Part shown: in pieces, positions 47,524 to 55,798 of the stretch
Numbering within the stretch: the stretch's first letter is position 1
How the letters are laid out: each line of letters starts with the position of its first letter
Source of the DNA: Planctomycetota bacterium
GTDB taxonomy: Bacteria; Planctomycetota; Phycisphaerae; WQYP01
Direction of reading: 5' to 3'
Length of the DNA stretch: 64,000 nt
Assembly (NCBI GenBank): GCA_021810145.1
Contig: JAJZJL010000005.1
Location: 1 to 64,000 of the forward strand
The notes under the pieces: generated by a model
The model's database searches: none
Told to the model about the DNA's origin: nothing
The model's input: only the letters and a program-made list of their open reading frames with translations
Program-made: the position numbers and the translations under genes

Positions 47524-48684
47524 TCAGATGCCAAGTTGTCGTGCGGCGGCTAGGAACTGCTCATAATTTGTGTGCATTTCACGCATGGAGTCGCCCCCAA
47601 ATTTTTCCACCATGGACCGGGCAATCTCAAATGCTATAACATTTTCCACAACGACCGCGGCGGCGGGAACCGCGCAGACATCACTGCGCTCATAATCCGC
47701 TTTGCCGGCCTGTTTATTCGTCAGATCCACACTCGGCATGGTCTTTTTCAGCAGCGTGCTGATGGGCTTCATTGCCGCCCGCACCACCACCGGTTGCCCG
47801 TTGGTCATGCCGCCTTCCAACCCGCCGGCGTTATTGGTGGGGCGGTTGAACCCGAGTTTGGGCGTATCACGCAGGGCCGGGTCATATTCAATCGGGTCAT
47901 GTACTTCCGAGCCGGGCAGTTCCGCGGTTCTAAACCCCATGCCAATTTCCACGCCTTTTATGGCTTGGATGCCCATGACTTCCGCGGCAATGCGGCTGTC
48001 GAGTTTCCAATCCCATTGTGCGCAACTGCCTAATCCGATGGGGCAGCCGATTACCCGTGTTTCAACGATTCCGCCTAGCGTATCGCCCTGAATTTTTGCC
48101 GCCTTGATTTGCTCAATCATTGCTTCGGCCGCAATCGAATCCGGGCAATATACCTCGCTGGTTGCAATCAGCCGGCGCAGCTCAGGTAACGGCGTGTCCG
48201 CGGCGACATGGGCCTTGGCCGATCCGATCTGCACCACAAAACCAACAACTTCAATGCCAAATTGCCGCAGAAGGCACCGCGCAATAGCCCCCACGGCCAC
48301 GCGATTCGCGGTTTCCCGGGCGCTGGCGCGTTCCAGCGTCTCACGGCAATCCGTGCTCAGCCATTTGGTGGCCCCGGCCAAATCCGCATGACCGGGCCGC
48401 GGCTTTATCAAGGCCGGAGTATCATCCAATCGGCTGTCTTTATTGGGTATTTCCACCACCAGCGGGGAGCCAATGGTTTTCCCCCGCCTGAAACCCGTAC
48501 GGAAATTCACCGCATCGGTTTCAATGCGCTGCCGGCCACCGCGGCCGTAGCCGCCCTGTCGTCGGCGTAATTCGCTATTGATGAAATCGACGTCCAAATC
48601 CAGTCCGGCGGGCAGCCCCTCAATAATGCTCACCAGAGCCGGACCGTGTGATTCACCTGCAGTACGATAAGTCAATGTTGCCAT
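47524..48684 (-). CDS. aroC: Chorismate synthase
   Basis: MATLTYRTAGESHGPALVSIIEGLPAGLDLD; RPGHADLAGATKW; GMTNGQPVVVRAAMKPI; start 48684. Confidence 0.95.
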   Translation of the reverse strand: MATLTYRTAGESHGPALVSIIEGLPAGLDLDVDFINSELRRRQGGYGRGGRQRIETDAVNFRTGFRRGKTIGSPLVVEIPNKDSRLDDTPALIKPRPGHADLAGATKWLSTDCRETLERASARETANRVAVGAIARCLLRQFGIEVVGFVVQIGSAKAHVAADTPLPELRRLIATSEVYCPDSIAAEAMIEQIKAAKIQGDTLGGIVETRVIGCPIGLGSCAQWDWKLDSRIAAEVMGIQAIKGVEIGMGFRTAELPGSEVHDPIEYDPALRDTPKLGFNRPTNNAGGLEGGMTNGQPVVVRAAMKPISTLLKKTMPSVDLTNKQAGKADYERSDVCAVPAAAVVVENVIAFEIARSMVEKFGGDSMREMHTNYEQFLAAARQLGI

Positions 48685-48864
48685 AGCTGGGGAATTGTAA
48701 CGTCTGTCCGCCCGGGCGGCTAATGAATCTGATGATTGTCGGCCCAGGAATCGTAGGCAATGAAGGCAAGAATAATCAGAAATCAATGATTTCCTGCAAA
48801 ACAGAGCTGCATAAAATCGACAATCCCATTGATGGGCTCGATTGGCCTTTGCGGATGGAGAATG

Positions 48865-48884
48865 TGGGGGAAAGTGGAGAAAAA
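48865..48884 (+). promoter_or_regulatory. Putative MraZ-box-like direct repeats upstream of mraZ
   Basis: GTGGGGGAAA (48865-48874) GTGGAGAAAA (48875-48884), 10-bp phased; further GTGGAGCAAA 49011-49020 and inverted TTTCCCAC 49031-49038. Confidence 0.5.
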
Positions 48885-49025
48885 GTAAAAAATATTTTTT
48901 TTACATCGATGCACCCAAAATTCTACTAATAGTGGTTCTCAGTGTTTTGAAGCTACTGGTTGATGTTATTATGGGGCGTGTGAATGTTGAATCCCATGAT
49001 TGCCCCTAATGTGGAGCAAAAAGTA

Positions 49026-49053
49026 TTGACTTTCCCACAAGTTTTTATATGCT
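49026..49053 (+). promoter_or_regulatory. Sigma70-like promoter of mraZ
   Basis: TTGACT (49026-49031) - 16 bp - TATGCT (49048-49053), 57 bp upstream of the mraZ ATG. Confidence 0.6.
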
Positions 49054-49109
49054 CTAAGCCGATGAAGACAGGAGCAAGTTTTCTGTGTGCTTGAAGGTTG
49101 GAAGCTTGG

Positions 49110-49592
49110 ATGTATCTGGTTGGTTCATACGAGCACGTAATCGACGCCAAGAATCGCCTGGCGATTCCATCGGCGCATCGGCAGGAAGTGCCCGAATCAC
49201 CATCCGGAAAGAAGCGATTCTATGCCCGGCCAGTTGAAATTCGTGAGCCCAGCGGTGGCAAGCGGCGTTTTGTGGAACTGATCCCCGAGCCGGTTTTTTT
49301 AGCTCTTGCGGAGAAGGAAAAAAAAGAAGACAGCCTGGAAATGCCGGTTGAAGAACAGGATCGTCAATTAAGCCTGTTCGCAGGCGTCAAGATTCTGGAA
49401 ATCGACGAGCAGGGCAGGGTTGTCATGCCCGATGATTTTCTGGATCGTCCGGATAAAAAGCCCAGCCGCTTTGCCATCAATATCCTGGGCCGTGATGTGG
49501 TACTTGCGGGCGTTGGTTCCCGCATACAGGTATGGAACGCGGAAGAATATCATCGCCGCTTTGATGGAGCCGGAAGGGTTCGGGCGGCGTAA
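49110..49592 (+). CDS. mraZ: Transcriptional regulator MraZ
   Basis: MYLVGSYEHVIDAKNRLAIPSAHRQEV...ILEIDEQGRVVMPDDFL; precedes rsmH. Confidence 0.92.
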   Translation: MYLVGSYEHVIDAKNRLAIPSAHRQEVPESPSGKKRFYARPVEIREPSGGKRRFVELIPEPVFLALAEKEKKEDSLEMPVEEQDRQLSLFAGVKILEIDEQGRVVMPDDFLDRPDKKPSRFAINILGRDVVLAGVGSRIQVWNAEEYHRRFDGAGRVRAA

Positions 49593-49599
49593 CAATACT

Positions 49600-49932
49600 C
49601 TCTGGAGCGCTTCTCGCGGTCAAGGATGACCGCTGAGACCAGGCTCCCCACGCAGGGATGCGTGTGTATGAAAGGCTTCTGCTGTCGCATGGATGCGACA
49701 TAATAAGAAGCCGACACAGGGCGAATTGCGGTACGGACAGTTCATGGAAGAACTGTCCGTACCGCCGCCCCGAAACAATGGCCAGGTGGCTGAACAGGAT
49801 GTTCGGTTCCCGCACGCCACCAACTCAAAGGACTGAGGCTTTGGCGCCGCTGGTCTTCAAGGATGAACATGCTCGGGCCATGGAAGGCATGGCAGGGACA
49901 CGTACCGGCCAGTCGTGTCCCTGTCTTTTTTT
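49600..49932 (+). ncRNA. Putative CsrB/RsmZ-like CsrA-binding sRNA (array of GGA-loop hairpins with intrinsic terminator)
   Basis: Hairpin loops AAGGAT (49622-49627), AGGGAT (49654-49659), ATGGAT (49689-49694), ATGGAA (49744-49749), AGGAT (49796-49800), AAGGAC (49828-49833), AAGGAT (49859-49864), ATGGAA (49880-49885), then a terminator. 5' end is approximate. Confidence 0.75.
49893..49932 (+). terminator. Rho-independent terminator of the putative sRNA
   Basis: CAGGGACACG (49893-49902) - 11 nt - CGTGTCCCTG (49914-49923), then TCTTTTTTT. Confidence 0.9.
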
Positions 49933-50017
49933 CGATTTTTCGGTCGGGCAATGGTCGTTCCACGCCCCGACTTGTGAGTTATCGGATTCAGGTCTTCGGC
50001 GTGAGCCGTTGCTGCAG

Positions 50018-50935
50018 ATGGATACGGCACAACATGGTCACGAACCTGTCCTGCTCAATGAAGCAATGGAATTGCTGTCTCCGCAATCCGGCGACATCGT
50101 CCTTGATTGTACAACCGGCCGCGCGGGACACGCTCTGGCACTGGCTGGGAAAATTGGCGCAAATGGCACCCTGCTGTGTCTGGATGTTGATCCGGTTAAT
50201 CTCACGTTTGCAAAGCAGCGACTGGATAACGCCGGACCAACCTGCCGCTTTTTTCAGGCTAATTTTGCGCAGCTCCCGGACGTACTGGATGCCGCTGAGA
50301 TTCCGGCCGTCGATGTAATTTTGGCAGATCTCGGTGTTTCCACCAACCAGATGTTGTCAGAGCAATATGGGCTGAGTTTTACGCACGATGGTCCGCTGGA
50401 TATGCGGTTGGATCCGCAGTTGGATCGCACGGCGGCTGATCTAGTCAATGACCTGCCGGAAAAAGATCTGGCTGATCTGATTTTTCAGAACGCGGAAGAA
50501 CGGTATTCGCGGCGAATTGCGCGAAACATTGTACAAGCTCGCAAACTGAAAAGAATTGCCACGACCGCCGAATTGGCAAGGCTTGTCCGTGCGTGCTTGC
50601 CACCGGCGCGATTCGGTCAAATTGATCCGGCCACTCGTACTTTCCAGGCGATACGCATGGAAGTGAATCATGAACTCGACAACCTTGCAGAGTTGTTAAA
50701 AGTGGCACCCGGACGGCTTAAACCCGGAGGGCGAATCGGGATCATCAGTTTTCATTCCGGTGAAGACCGACTGGTCAAACAGGAATTCAGACAATGGGCT
50801 GCTGATGGAAAATGTGACGTATTAACGTCCAAGCCCGTTGTGCCGACAGAATTTGAAATGACTTCCAATCCGAGGAGCCGAAGCGCTAAATTGCGGGTTG
50901 CTCGTTTGCGGATGGAAGAAAAACAGGCTTGGTGA
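50018..50935 (+). CDS. rsmH: 16S rRNA (cytosine(1402)-N(4))-methyltransferase RsmH (MraW)
   Basis: HGHEPVLLNEAMELLSPQSGDIVLDCTTGRAGHALAL; DVILADLGVSTNQM; GRIGIISFHSGEDRLVK. Start set at 50018 because the upstream ORF extension lies in the structured RNA and past a terminator. Confidence 0.92.
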   Translation: MDTAQHGHEPVLLNEAMELLSPQSGDIVLDCTTGRAGHALALAGKIGANGTLLCLDVDPVNLTFAKQRLDNAGPTCRFFQANFAQLPDVLDAAEIPAVDVILADLGVSTNQMLSEQYGLSFTHDGPLDMRLDPQLDRTAADLVNDLPEKDLADLIFQNAEERYSRRIARNIVQARKLKRIATTAELARLVRACLPPARFGQIDPATRTFQAIRMEVNHELDNLAELLKVAPGRLKPGGRIGIISFHSGEDRLVKQEFRQWAADGKCDVLTSKPVVPTEFEMTSNPRSRSAKLRVARLRMEEKQAW

Positions 50936-50989
50936 TGCGGTAACAACCAGTGTTCCGCCGCGCATAGAATGACCGGGAGGTAAGGCATT

Positions 50990-51880
50990 ATGAACAGAGA
51001 AACAAAAATCGGGCTGGTAACAGGCGTAACGCTCATAGTTCTTATTGGAGCTATGCTATCAAGCTATCTGAGTGCTCCGCACGACAAAATCGGTGATTTG
51101 TCTATAAGTGGACTTGGTCGCACGCTGCGCAACCAGATCAGCAATCCGGTGGGTATTGCGCAAGTACCGGTTCCACAAAAAGCGTCGATTCGCCCGCCGC
51201 AGCCGGCGGTTGTCGCGGCCGTTCCCTCTGCTGTTGTGCCGCCGGCCGTGACCGCTTCCACACAATACAATCAAGTTACGCAATTGCCTTATGGTGCATC
51301 ACCCAATACACCCCGCACCGCCCTGGTACAAACTGCCGCAACCGCTACTGCCGCCGTTATGCCGGTTGTCGTTGCCCGGCAACCATCCGTCGCGGTTGCC
51401 GCCGGTACCGCCAGCGCTGCCGCTTCATCCCAGGCTGCCACCTATACGGTGCGACCCGGCGATACATTGGGAAAAATTGCGTGGCATTTTTATCATGATG
51501 CCGGTCCGGTGGCTTTGCAACGAATCGTCAATGCTAATCGCTCGGAGCTAAGCAGTGTCAAGGCTATGATTCGTGTGGGTGAAACACTCCAAATTCCCGC
51601 CGTGAACCAGGGGAGCACATCACACCTGCGCCTCATGACCATGGCCGCTCAAACAGCCGGGAATCTCTACAGTGCCAAGACCGGATCGCAGCGCCGCACG
51701 GCCGGAGAGCCGGCACGGGTTCGCACATACCGTGTCCAAAGCGGTGATACACTATGGGGCATTGCTCAAAAAACCATGGGAGCGGGTACCGACGCCAATG
51801 TTCATCGCATCATGGTACTTAATCATATTCGTAACGCACGCACCATAGCGGTCGGCGAGACGCTGAAAATCCCATCCTGA
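50990..51880 (+). CDS. LysM-domain protein (two LysM repeats, N-terminal TM)
   Basis: TYTVRPGDTLGKIAWHFYHDAGPVALQRIVNANR and TYRVQSGDTLWGIAQKTMGAGTDANVHRIMVLNH. Confidence 0.9.
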   Translation: MNRETKIGLVTGVTLIVLIGAMLSSYLSAPHDKIGDLSISGLGRTLRNQISNPVGIAQVPVPQKASIRPPQPAVVAAVPSAVVPPAVTASTQYNQVTQLPYGASPNTPRTALVQTAATATAAVMPVVVARQPSVAVAAGTASAAASSQAATYTVRPGDTLGKIAWHFYHDAGPVALQRIVNANRSELSSVKAMIRVGETLQIPAVNQGSTSHLRLMTMAAQTAGNLYSAKTGSQRRTAGEPARVRTYRVQSGDTLWGIAQKTMGAGTDANVHRIMVLNHIRNARTIAVGETLKIPS

Positions 51881-52171
51881 GACATCCAACCGCAGTGCGA
51901 TGCAAACTATCAAATGGCATTAATCGGCACGGGTGAAGTTGCAGAGCGGTGTACCTTTGTGCCGTTGCACGCTGGAAGCCGGTCCGGACAGTACTGCGGG
52001 TAAGATACCCGTTTGCGCCAGATTTTACGCATCAGTACAGCGAACCGCCAGATTGTAAAATCGTTACAACGCGTGCAGTTGCAAACCAGCTCGGGCGTTG
52101 CTTTCCCGTTGGCATCGGCGAAGATTGTGCCGCCAGAATCAGAAAGTTGGCCCGGCGCAGATGTCAGGAAT

Positions 52172-52224
52172 TAGGGAAAGAAAACAAACGGGGCCGATCC
52201 ATAGCGCCCCGGACCGGCCCCGTT
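52172..52224 (-). terminator. Putative intrinsic terminator for the minus-strand PepSY-like gene
   Basis: AACGGGGCCG (52187-52196) / CGGCCCCGTT (52215-52224); on the minus strand followed by TTTGTTTTCTTT. Confidence 0.65.
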
Positions 52225-52259
52225 GCGGGAGAAGGATGTCATTTGTCACTAGCCGATAA

Positions 52260-52883
52260 TTAATTGTTTCCTCTCTGGCCATTCTGATCCCCGCCATCCC
52301 CATGATCGGCATGATTACCATGGCCACCATGGCCACCATGATCACCATGATCACCATCTTGATGATCGGCACCATCTTGTTCCTTGAGCTTCATCTTCAG
52401 TAACGTGCCATTTGGAAGTACCTTGAGCTTGTAGGTATGTTCGCCGATCTTTACGGTGGCTTTGTAATATGAATCGCCATTCTCGAAAAAGTGCTCGCCG
52501 ATGTCCGATGCCCGGCCACCGCCCATCTCCTGCTTGATAGTGGCCTGGACCTCAGGAGGTAGTTTTGCCATGCTTAAATCAGCATCACTGAGGTGCTTTC
52601 TCAGCAACGTGCCATCCATGGCAATTTTTATTTCATAAGGCTGTTTGGCAATCACGACATCCGCTTCATATGTGGCCTGATGGTCGCCGATGTTCATATC
52701 AATTTCCCCGACTTGTCCACCTTGGGCTTCACGGGTAAGTGTCTTGGCCACAGCGGCTGGCAATTGTGCCATGGTGACTTTGCTTTCCCCGCGATCCGGC
52801 GCATCAGCACGCACGGGCATCAAGCCGCCCGCGGCGAAACCCAGACCCACAACCCCGACGATAAGAAATGTTTTGCGATTCAT
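52260..52883 (-). CDS. Secreted PepSY-like repeat protein with His/Asp/Gly-rich C-terminal tail
   Basis: Met at 52883 (MNRKTFLIVGVVGLGFAAGG signal); two related PepSY-like units; tail DHQDGDHGDHGGHGGHGNHADHGDGG. Confidence 0.7.
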   Translation of the reverse strand: MNRKTFLIVGVVGLGFAAGGLMPVRADAPDRGESKVTMAQLPAAVAKTLTREAQGGQVGEIDMNIGDHQATYEADVVIAKQPYEIKIAMDGTLLRKHLSDADLSMAKLPPEVQATIKQEMGGGRASDIGEHFFENGDSYYKATVKIGEHTYKLKVLPNGTLLKMKLKEQDGADHQDGDHGDHGGHGGHGNHADHGDGGDQNGQRGNN

Positions 52884-52941
52884 AATCGCGCTCCTGAAAA
52901 AAGACGCACGAACTGAACCATTCAGTCCGAATATCCACAAC

Positions 52942-52972
52942 TTAGCATCCTTCCATGAAAAGAATATGAAAT
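52942..52972 (-). promoter_or_regulatory. Copy A of a shared upstream motif (11-bp-periodic TTTCAT repeats)
   Basis: TTAGCATCCTTCCATGAAAAGAATATGAAAT; related to copies at 53791-53822 and 56413-56444. Confidence 0.5.
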
Positions 52973-53003
52973 CCACCGCGTGTTAATTGTCCTTACGGTT
53001 GGG

Positions 53004-53681
53004 CTACTGTGTTTTACGGAGAAACGTCGTCAATCCGTGCACCAGTCCGGCGGCCAGTCGATGTTGACCGGATCGAGAAGTGAGGTATCGCACATCATGC
53101 GGGTCGGACATGAATCCCAATTCCACCAGTACGGCCGGGCAGTTGCTTTTATCCAGTACTTCCAGGCCGCGCGTATCCATCCTGACATCGTGACAGTTAA
53201 AGCCCTTGTGAATCAGACCCTCTGCGATCAGGTGCGCGGCAATGCGTGAATCGTGCGAGGCTCCCTGGGCGTACAGCACGGTGAAGCCTTCCATGCCGCG
53301 CTGTTTGAAATAATCGCAATGTATGCTCAACAGGAGGCAATCCCCGCGCCGATTCGCGATTTGTACGCGGCGGTTGAGACTCACATATTTATCCCGGTTG
53401 CGCGTCAGGATAAACCTAATATTATCGCGCTTTAAAAGCGGAATCATGTCCTTGGCAACGGCCAGAACAATGGTCTTTTCATCGATGCCGTTGCTGCCGC
53501 GCGTGCCCGGATCAATCCCGCCGTGCCCCGGATCAATGACGACAAACCCGGTAATCTCATTTTTACCCAGTGCCCTTTGCAGCCACAGGGGAAATGCCAT
53601 CAGGCACACGGCGGTAAGCACCATAAGGGCCTTCCACCGGCTGTCGATGGGCGTCCGACCTTTCTCAGGCTGAGTTTCCAT
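53004..53681 (-). CDS. N-acetylmuramoyl-L-alanine amidase (Amidase_3 type)
   Basis: VVIDPGHGGIDPGTRG, LLSIHCDYF, AVLVELGFMSDPHD; start METQPEKG at 53681. Confidence 0.92.
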   Translation of the reverse strand: METQPEKGRTPIDSRWKALMVLTAVCLMAFPLWLQRALGKNEITGFVVIDPGHGGIDPGTRGSNGIDEKTIVLAVAKDMIPLLKRDNIRFILTRNRDKYVSLNRRVQIANRRGDCLLLSIHCDYFKQRGMEGFTVLYAQGASHDSRIAAHLIAEGLIHKGFNCHDVRMDTRGLEVLDKSNCPAVLVELGFMSDPHDVRYLTSRSGQHRLAAGLVHGLTTFLRKTQ

Positions 53682-53790
53682 GTTGTTCCTTTCATACCAT
53701 AAATTGTCAACAGGCACAGCTTTGTGATGATTTTGCGCTGGTCCATCGCGCTGCGGGAGTTCTAACGCAATTCATCCAACCCTTAAGACT

Positions 53791-53822
53791 GTAGCATGGA
53801 TACATGAAAGGAACGTGAAAAA
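53791..53822 (-). promoter_or_regulatory. Copy B of a shared upstream motif
   Basis: TGTAGCATGGATACATGAAAGGAACGTGAAAA, about 110 bp upstream of the amidase start. Confidence 0.5.
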
Positions 53823-54048
53823 CAGCAAAAAGGGGGCTTTATTTTTCGTGCGCGCATCGTGGGGGGCGGCTCGCGCCGCCAGCACATGATTTGTGGAAGG
53901 TTTTGACAGAGGATGGCAATGTGAAAAAGGCGAAAAAAACGTATGCTGCCCATTTTCCCATAAGAAAATGTGGCGGTCATACACACCACCACCGGTTTAT
54001 AGAGGCGTTAGATGCTCTTCTTTTTTTATTCCTGATTCCGAAGTGGCG

Positions 54049-54741
54049 TTAGCCACGGTTCACGCGAGGTTCCCCGCCCGGTGGGGCGACGGGACCTTGA
54101 TCTCGCCGTCGCCAGGAATGTAACGCATCGATTAACATCGGCACGACTGAGACCAACGCGATACCTAATACGACCAAAGCAAAATTATGGGTAACAAACG
54201 GAAGACGGCCGAAGAAAAATCCAATGCACACAACAAGAACCGTCCACGCCAGGCTGCCGAAGATGTTGTAAAACATGAACCTCATATAGGGCATCGTCCC
54301 AATGCCCGCGACAAAGGGTGCAACGGTGCGCACTACCGGTACAAACCTCGCCAGAACGATGGTCTTGCCACCGAATTTTTGGAAATATTGATGGGTTCGA
54401 TCCAGATGCTTTTTTCTCAGGAACTTGAAACGGCCGGTAAATGCCCGCGGCCCGATGGTCCGTCCCAACTGATAATTCACCATGTTTCCCAATACCGCAG
54501 CGACGGACATAAGCCCCCATGCTAAAGATAAGCTCACATGTGAATTCGCTCCTGCGGCAATCGCTCCGACGGCGAACAGCAGTGTGTCTCCGGGTAGAAA
54601 TGGCGTAACGACCAGCCCCGTCTCGCAGAAGATAATCAGAAACATTATTGTGTACGCCCAGACTCCATGAAACTGAAGCATCGTGTTAAGATGCCGATTC
54701 AGGTGTAGAATGAGGCCTAGCGCTTCATGAATCAACGCCAT
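54049..54741 (-). CDS. DedA family membrane protein
   Basis: FCETGLVVTPFLPGDTLLFAVGAIAA; FGGKTIVLARFVPVVRTVAPFVAGIGTM. Confidence 0.92.
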   Translation of the reverse strand: MALIHEALGLILHLNRHLNTMLQFHGVWAYTIMFLIIFCETGLVVTPFLPGDTLLFAVGAIAAGANSHVSLSLAWGLMSVAAVLGNMVNYQLGRTIGPRAFTGRFKFLRKKHLDRTHQYFQKFGGKTIVLARFVPVVRTVAPFVAGIGTMPYMRFMFYNIFGSLAWTVLVVCIGFFFGRLPFVTHNFALVVLGIALVSVVPMLIDALHSWRRRDQGPVAPPGGEPRVNRG

Positions 54742-54791
54742 CGTAAATTGCTCCGTACCGAAGAATTATCTGAATGGACAGGAAACGGCGA

Positions 54792-55493
54792 TCAGGCCAT
54801 GATCCACCGCCTCCAAGGCGGCGGCAGCGCCGCGATCAAACGCCCCGGCCAGTTAAACCACAGGACGCTGCGTACGACCAGCACCGCCATAATTGCTCCG
54901 GCGGTCACATCCGCCGGGTAATGGGCGTGCCGAATCACACGTTGGAAAGCGGTATCGATGGCCAGAAAATAGAAAAGCGCTCTGCCGTTGGGATAGAACC
55001 ACGATAGCCCCGCCGCCAAGGCAAAGGCTCCGCTGGCATGGGCACTGGGGAACGATTGGTAGGTGGCACCTCGCAGAAACCCATAGGCGGGTCCAAAGAA
55101 TCCGTAAACGCCCTTTTGCAGCAGCCATGGACGGGCACGACCACAAAGCCCCTTGGTCAAATAGCAAATCGCAACGGCGCACAAACAGCCTGCCGCCAGA
55201 GCGATAGCCTTGCGTTTTCCGTGCCTGTCCAGTAGTGCCACGGCAATAATAACCAGCACCGAACACGTCCATTGGCCCCACTGCATCAGCATGGTCATTT
55301 CAAGATTGATGTCCGATTTGAATATGATCGGATGGCGGTAAGCCAAAAGCGCCACCGACTTATCAAAAACGAAGGCCAGTGCCAAGAGAACAATGCAAAC
55401 CAGCAACTTGCTCCATCGGGGCCATGCGGAATCGAAGTGGACGGGGGGCTGACACAAGGGGATGTTACGGTCTTTCGACTCGGAATCGAACAT
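54792..55493 (-). CDS. PAP2-family phosphatase
   Basis: CGRARPWLLQ, YQSFPSAHASGAFALA, RVIRHAHYPADVTAGA phosphatase motifs. Confidence 0.9.
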   Translation of the reverse strand: MFDSESKDRNIPLCQPPVHFDSAWPRWSKLLVCIVLLALAFVFDKSVALLAYRHPIIFKSDINLEMTMLMQWGQWTCSVLVIIAVALLDRHGKRKAIALAAGCLCAVAICYLTKGLCGRARPWLLQKGVYGFFGPAYGFLRGATYQSFPSAHASGAFALAAGLSWFYPNGRALFYFLAIDTAFQRVIRHAHYPADVTAGAIMAVLVVRSVLWFNWPGRLIAALPPPWRRWIMA

Positions 55494-55798
55494 TTATGCG
55501 TACCTCCAATTAATAGTAATTAATTCTGGTGAAAGAGGAAGTAAATCGACGAATCACAAAGTCGTATCTGCGCCGCCATAGCGTAACACTCCCTTCCAAA
55601 GCCGACCTCGATTGCGCCGCCGCGCCTCCACGGCCAGGGCCGCGAACATCGGGCCGTACCCGGTCGCATACGGGGTCCGCCTGTTCCGGTGTAACACTCG
55701 TTTTCACCAGAGCGAATTCAAAAATTGTGCGGTGTGATGGTTGGCAAAATGCAGCCGGATGGCAGACGCGATTCGGGAAATCGTTTGTGCCGGATGGT

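Noticed and set aside
49728-49765. 16-bp perfect palindrome interpreted as a MITE/IS end or simple terminator
   Set aside because: No T-tract, no target-site duplication, and its ATGGAA loop fits the surrounding series of GGA-loop hairpins.
51881-52170. Intergenic stretch after the LysM gene considered as structured RNA
   Set aside because: Some short complementary segments but no recognised motif or convincing array; not claimed.
52187-52224. GC-rich hairpin considered as part of another regulatory RNA
   Set aside because: On the minus strand it is followed by a T-rich run right after the PepSY-like gene stop, so a terminator is simpler.
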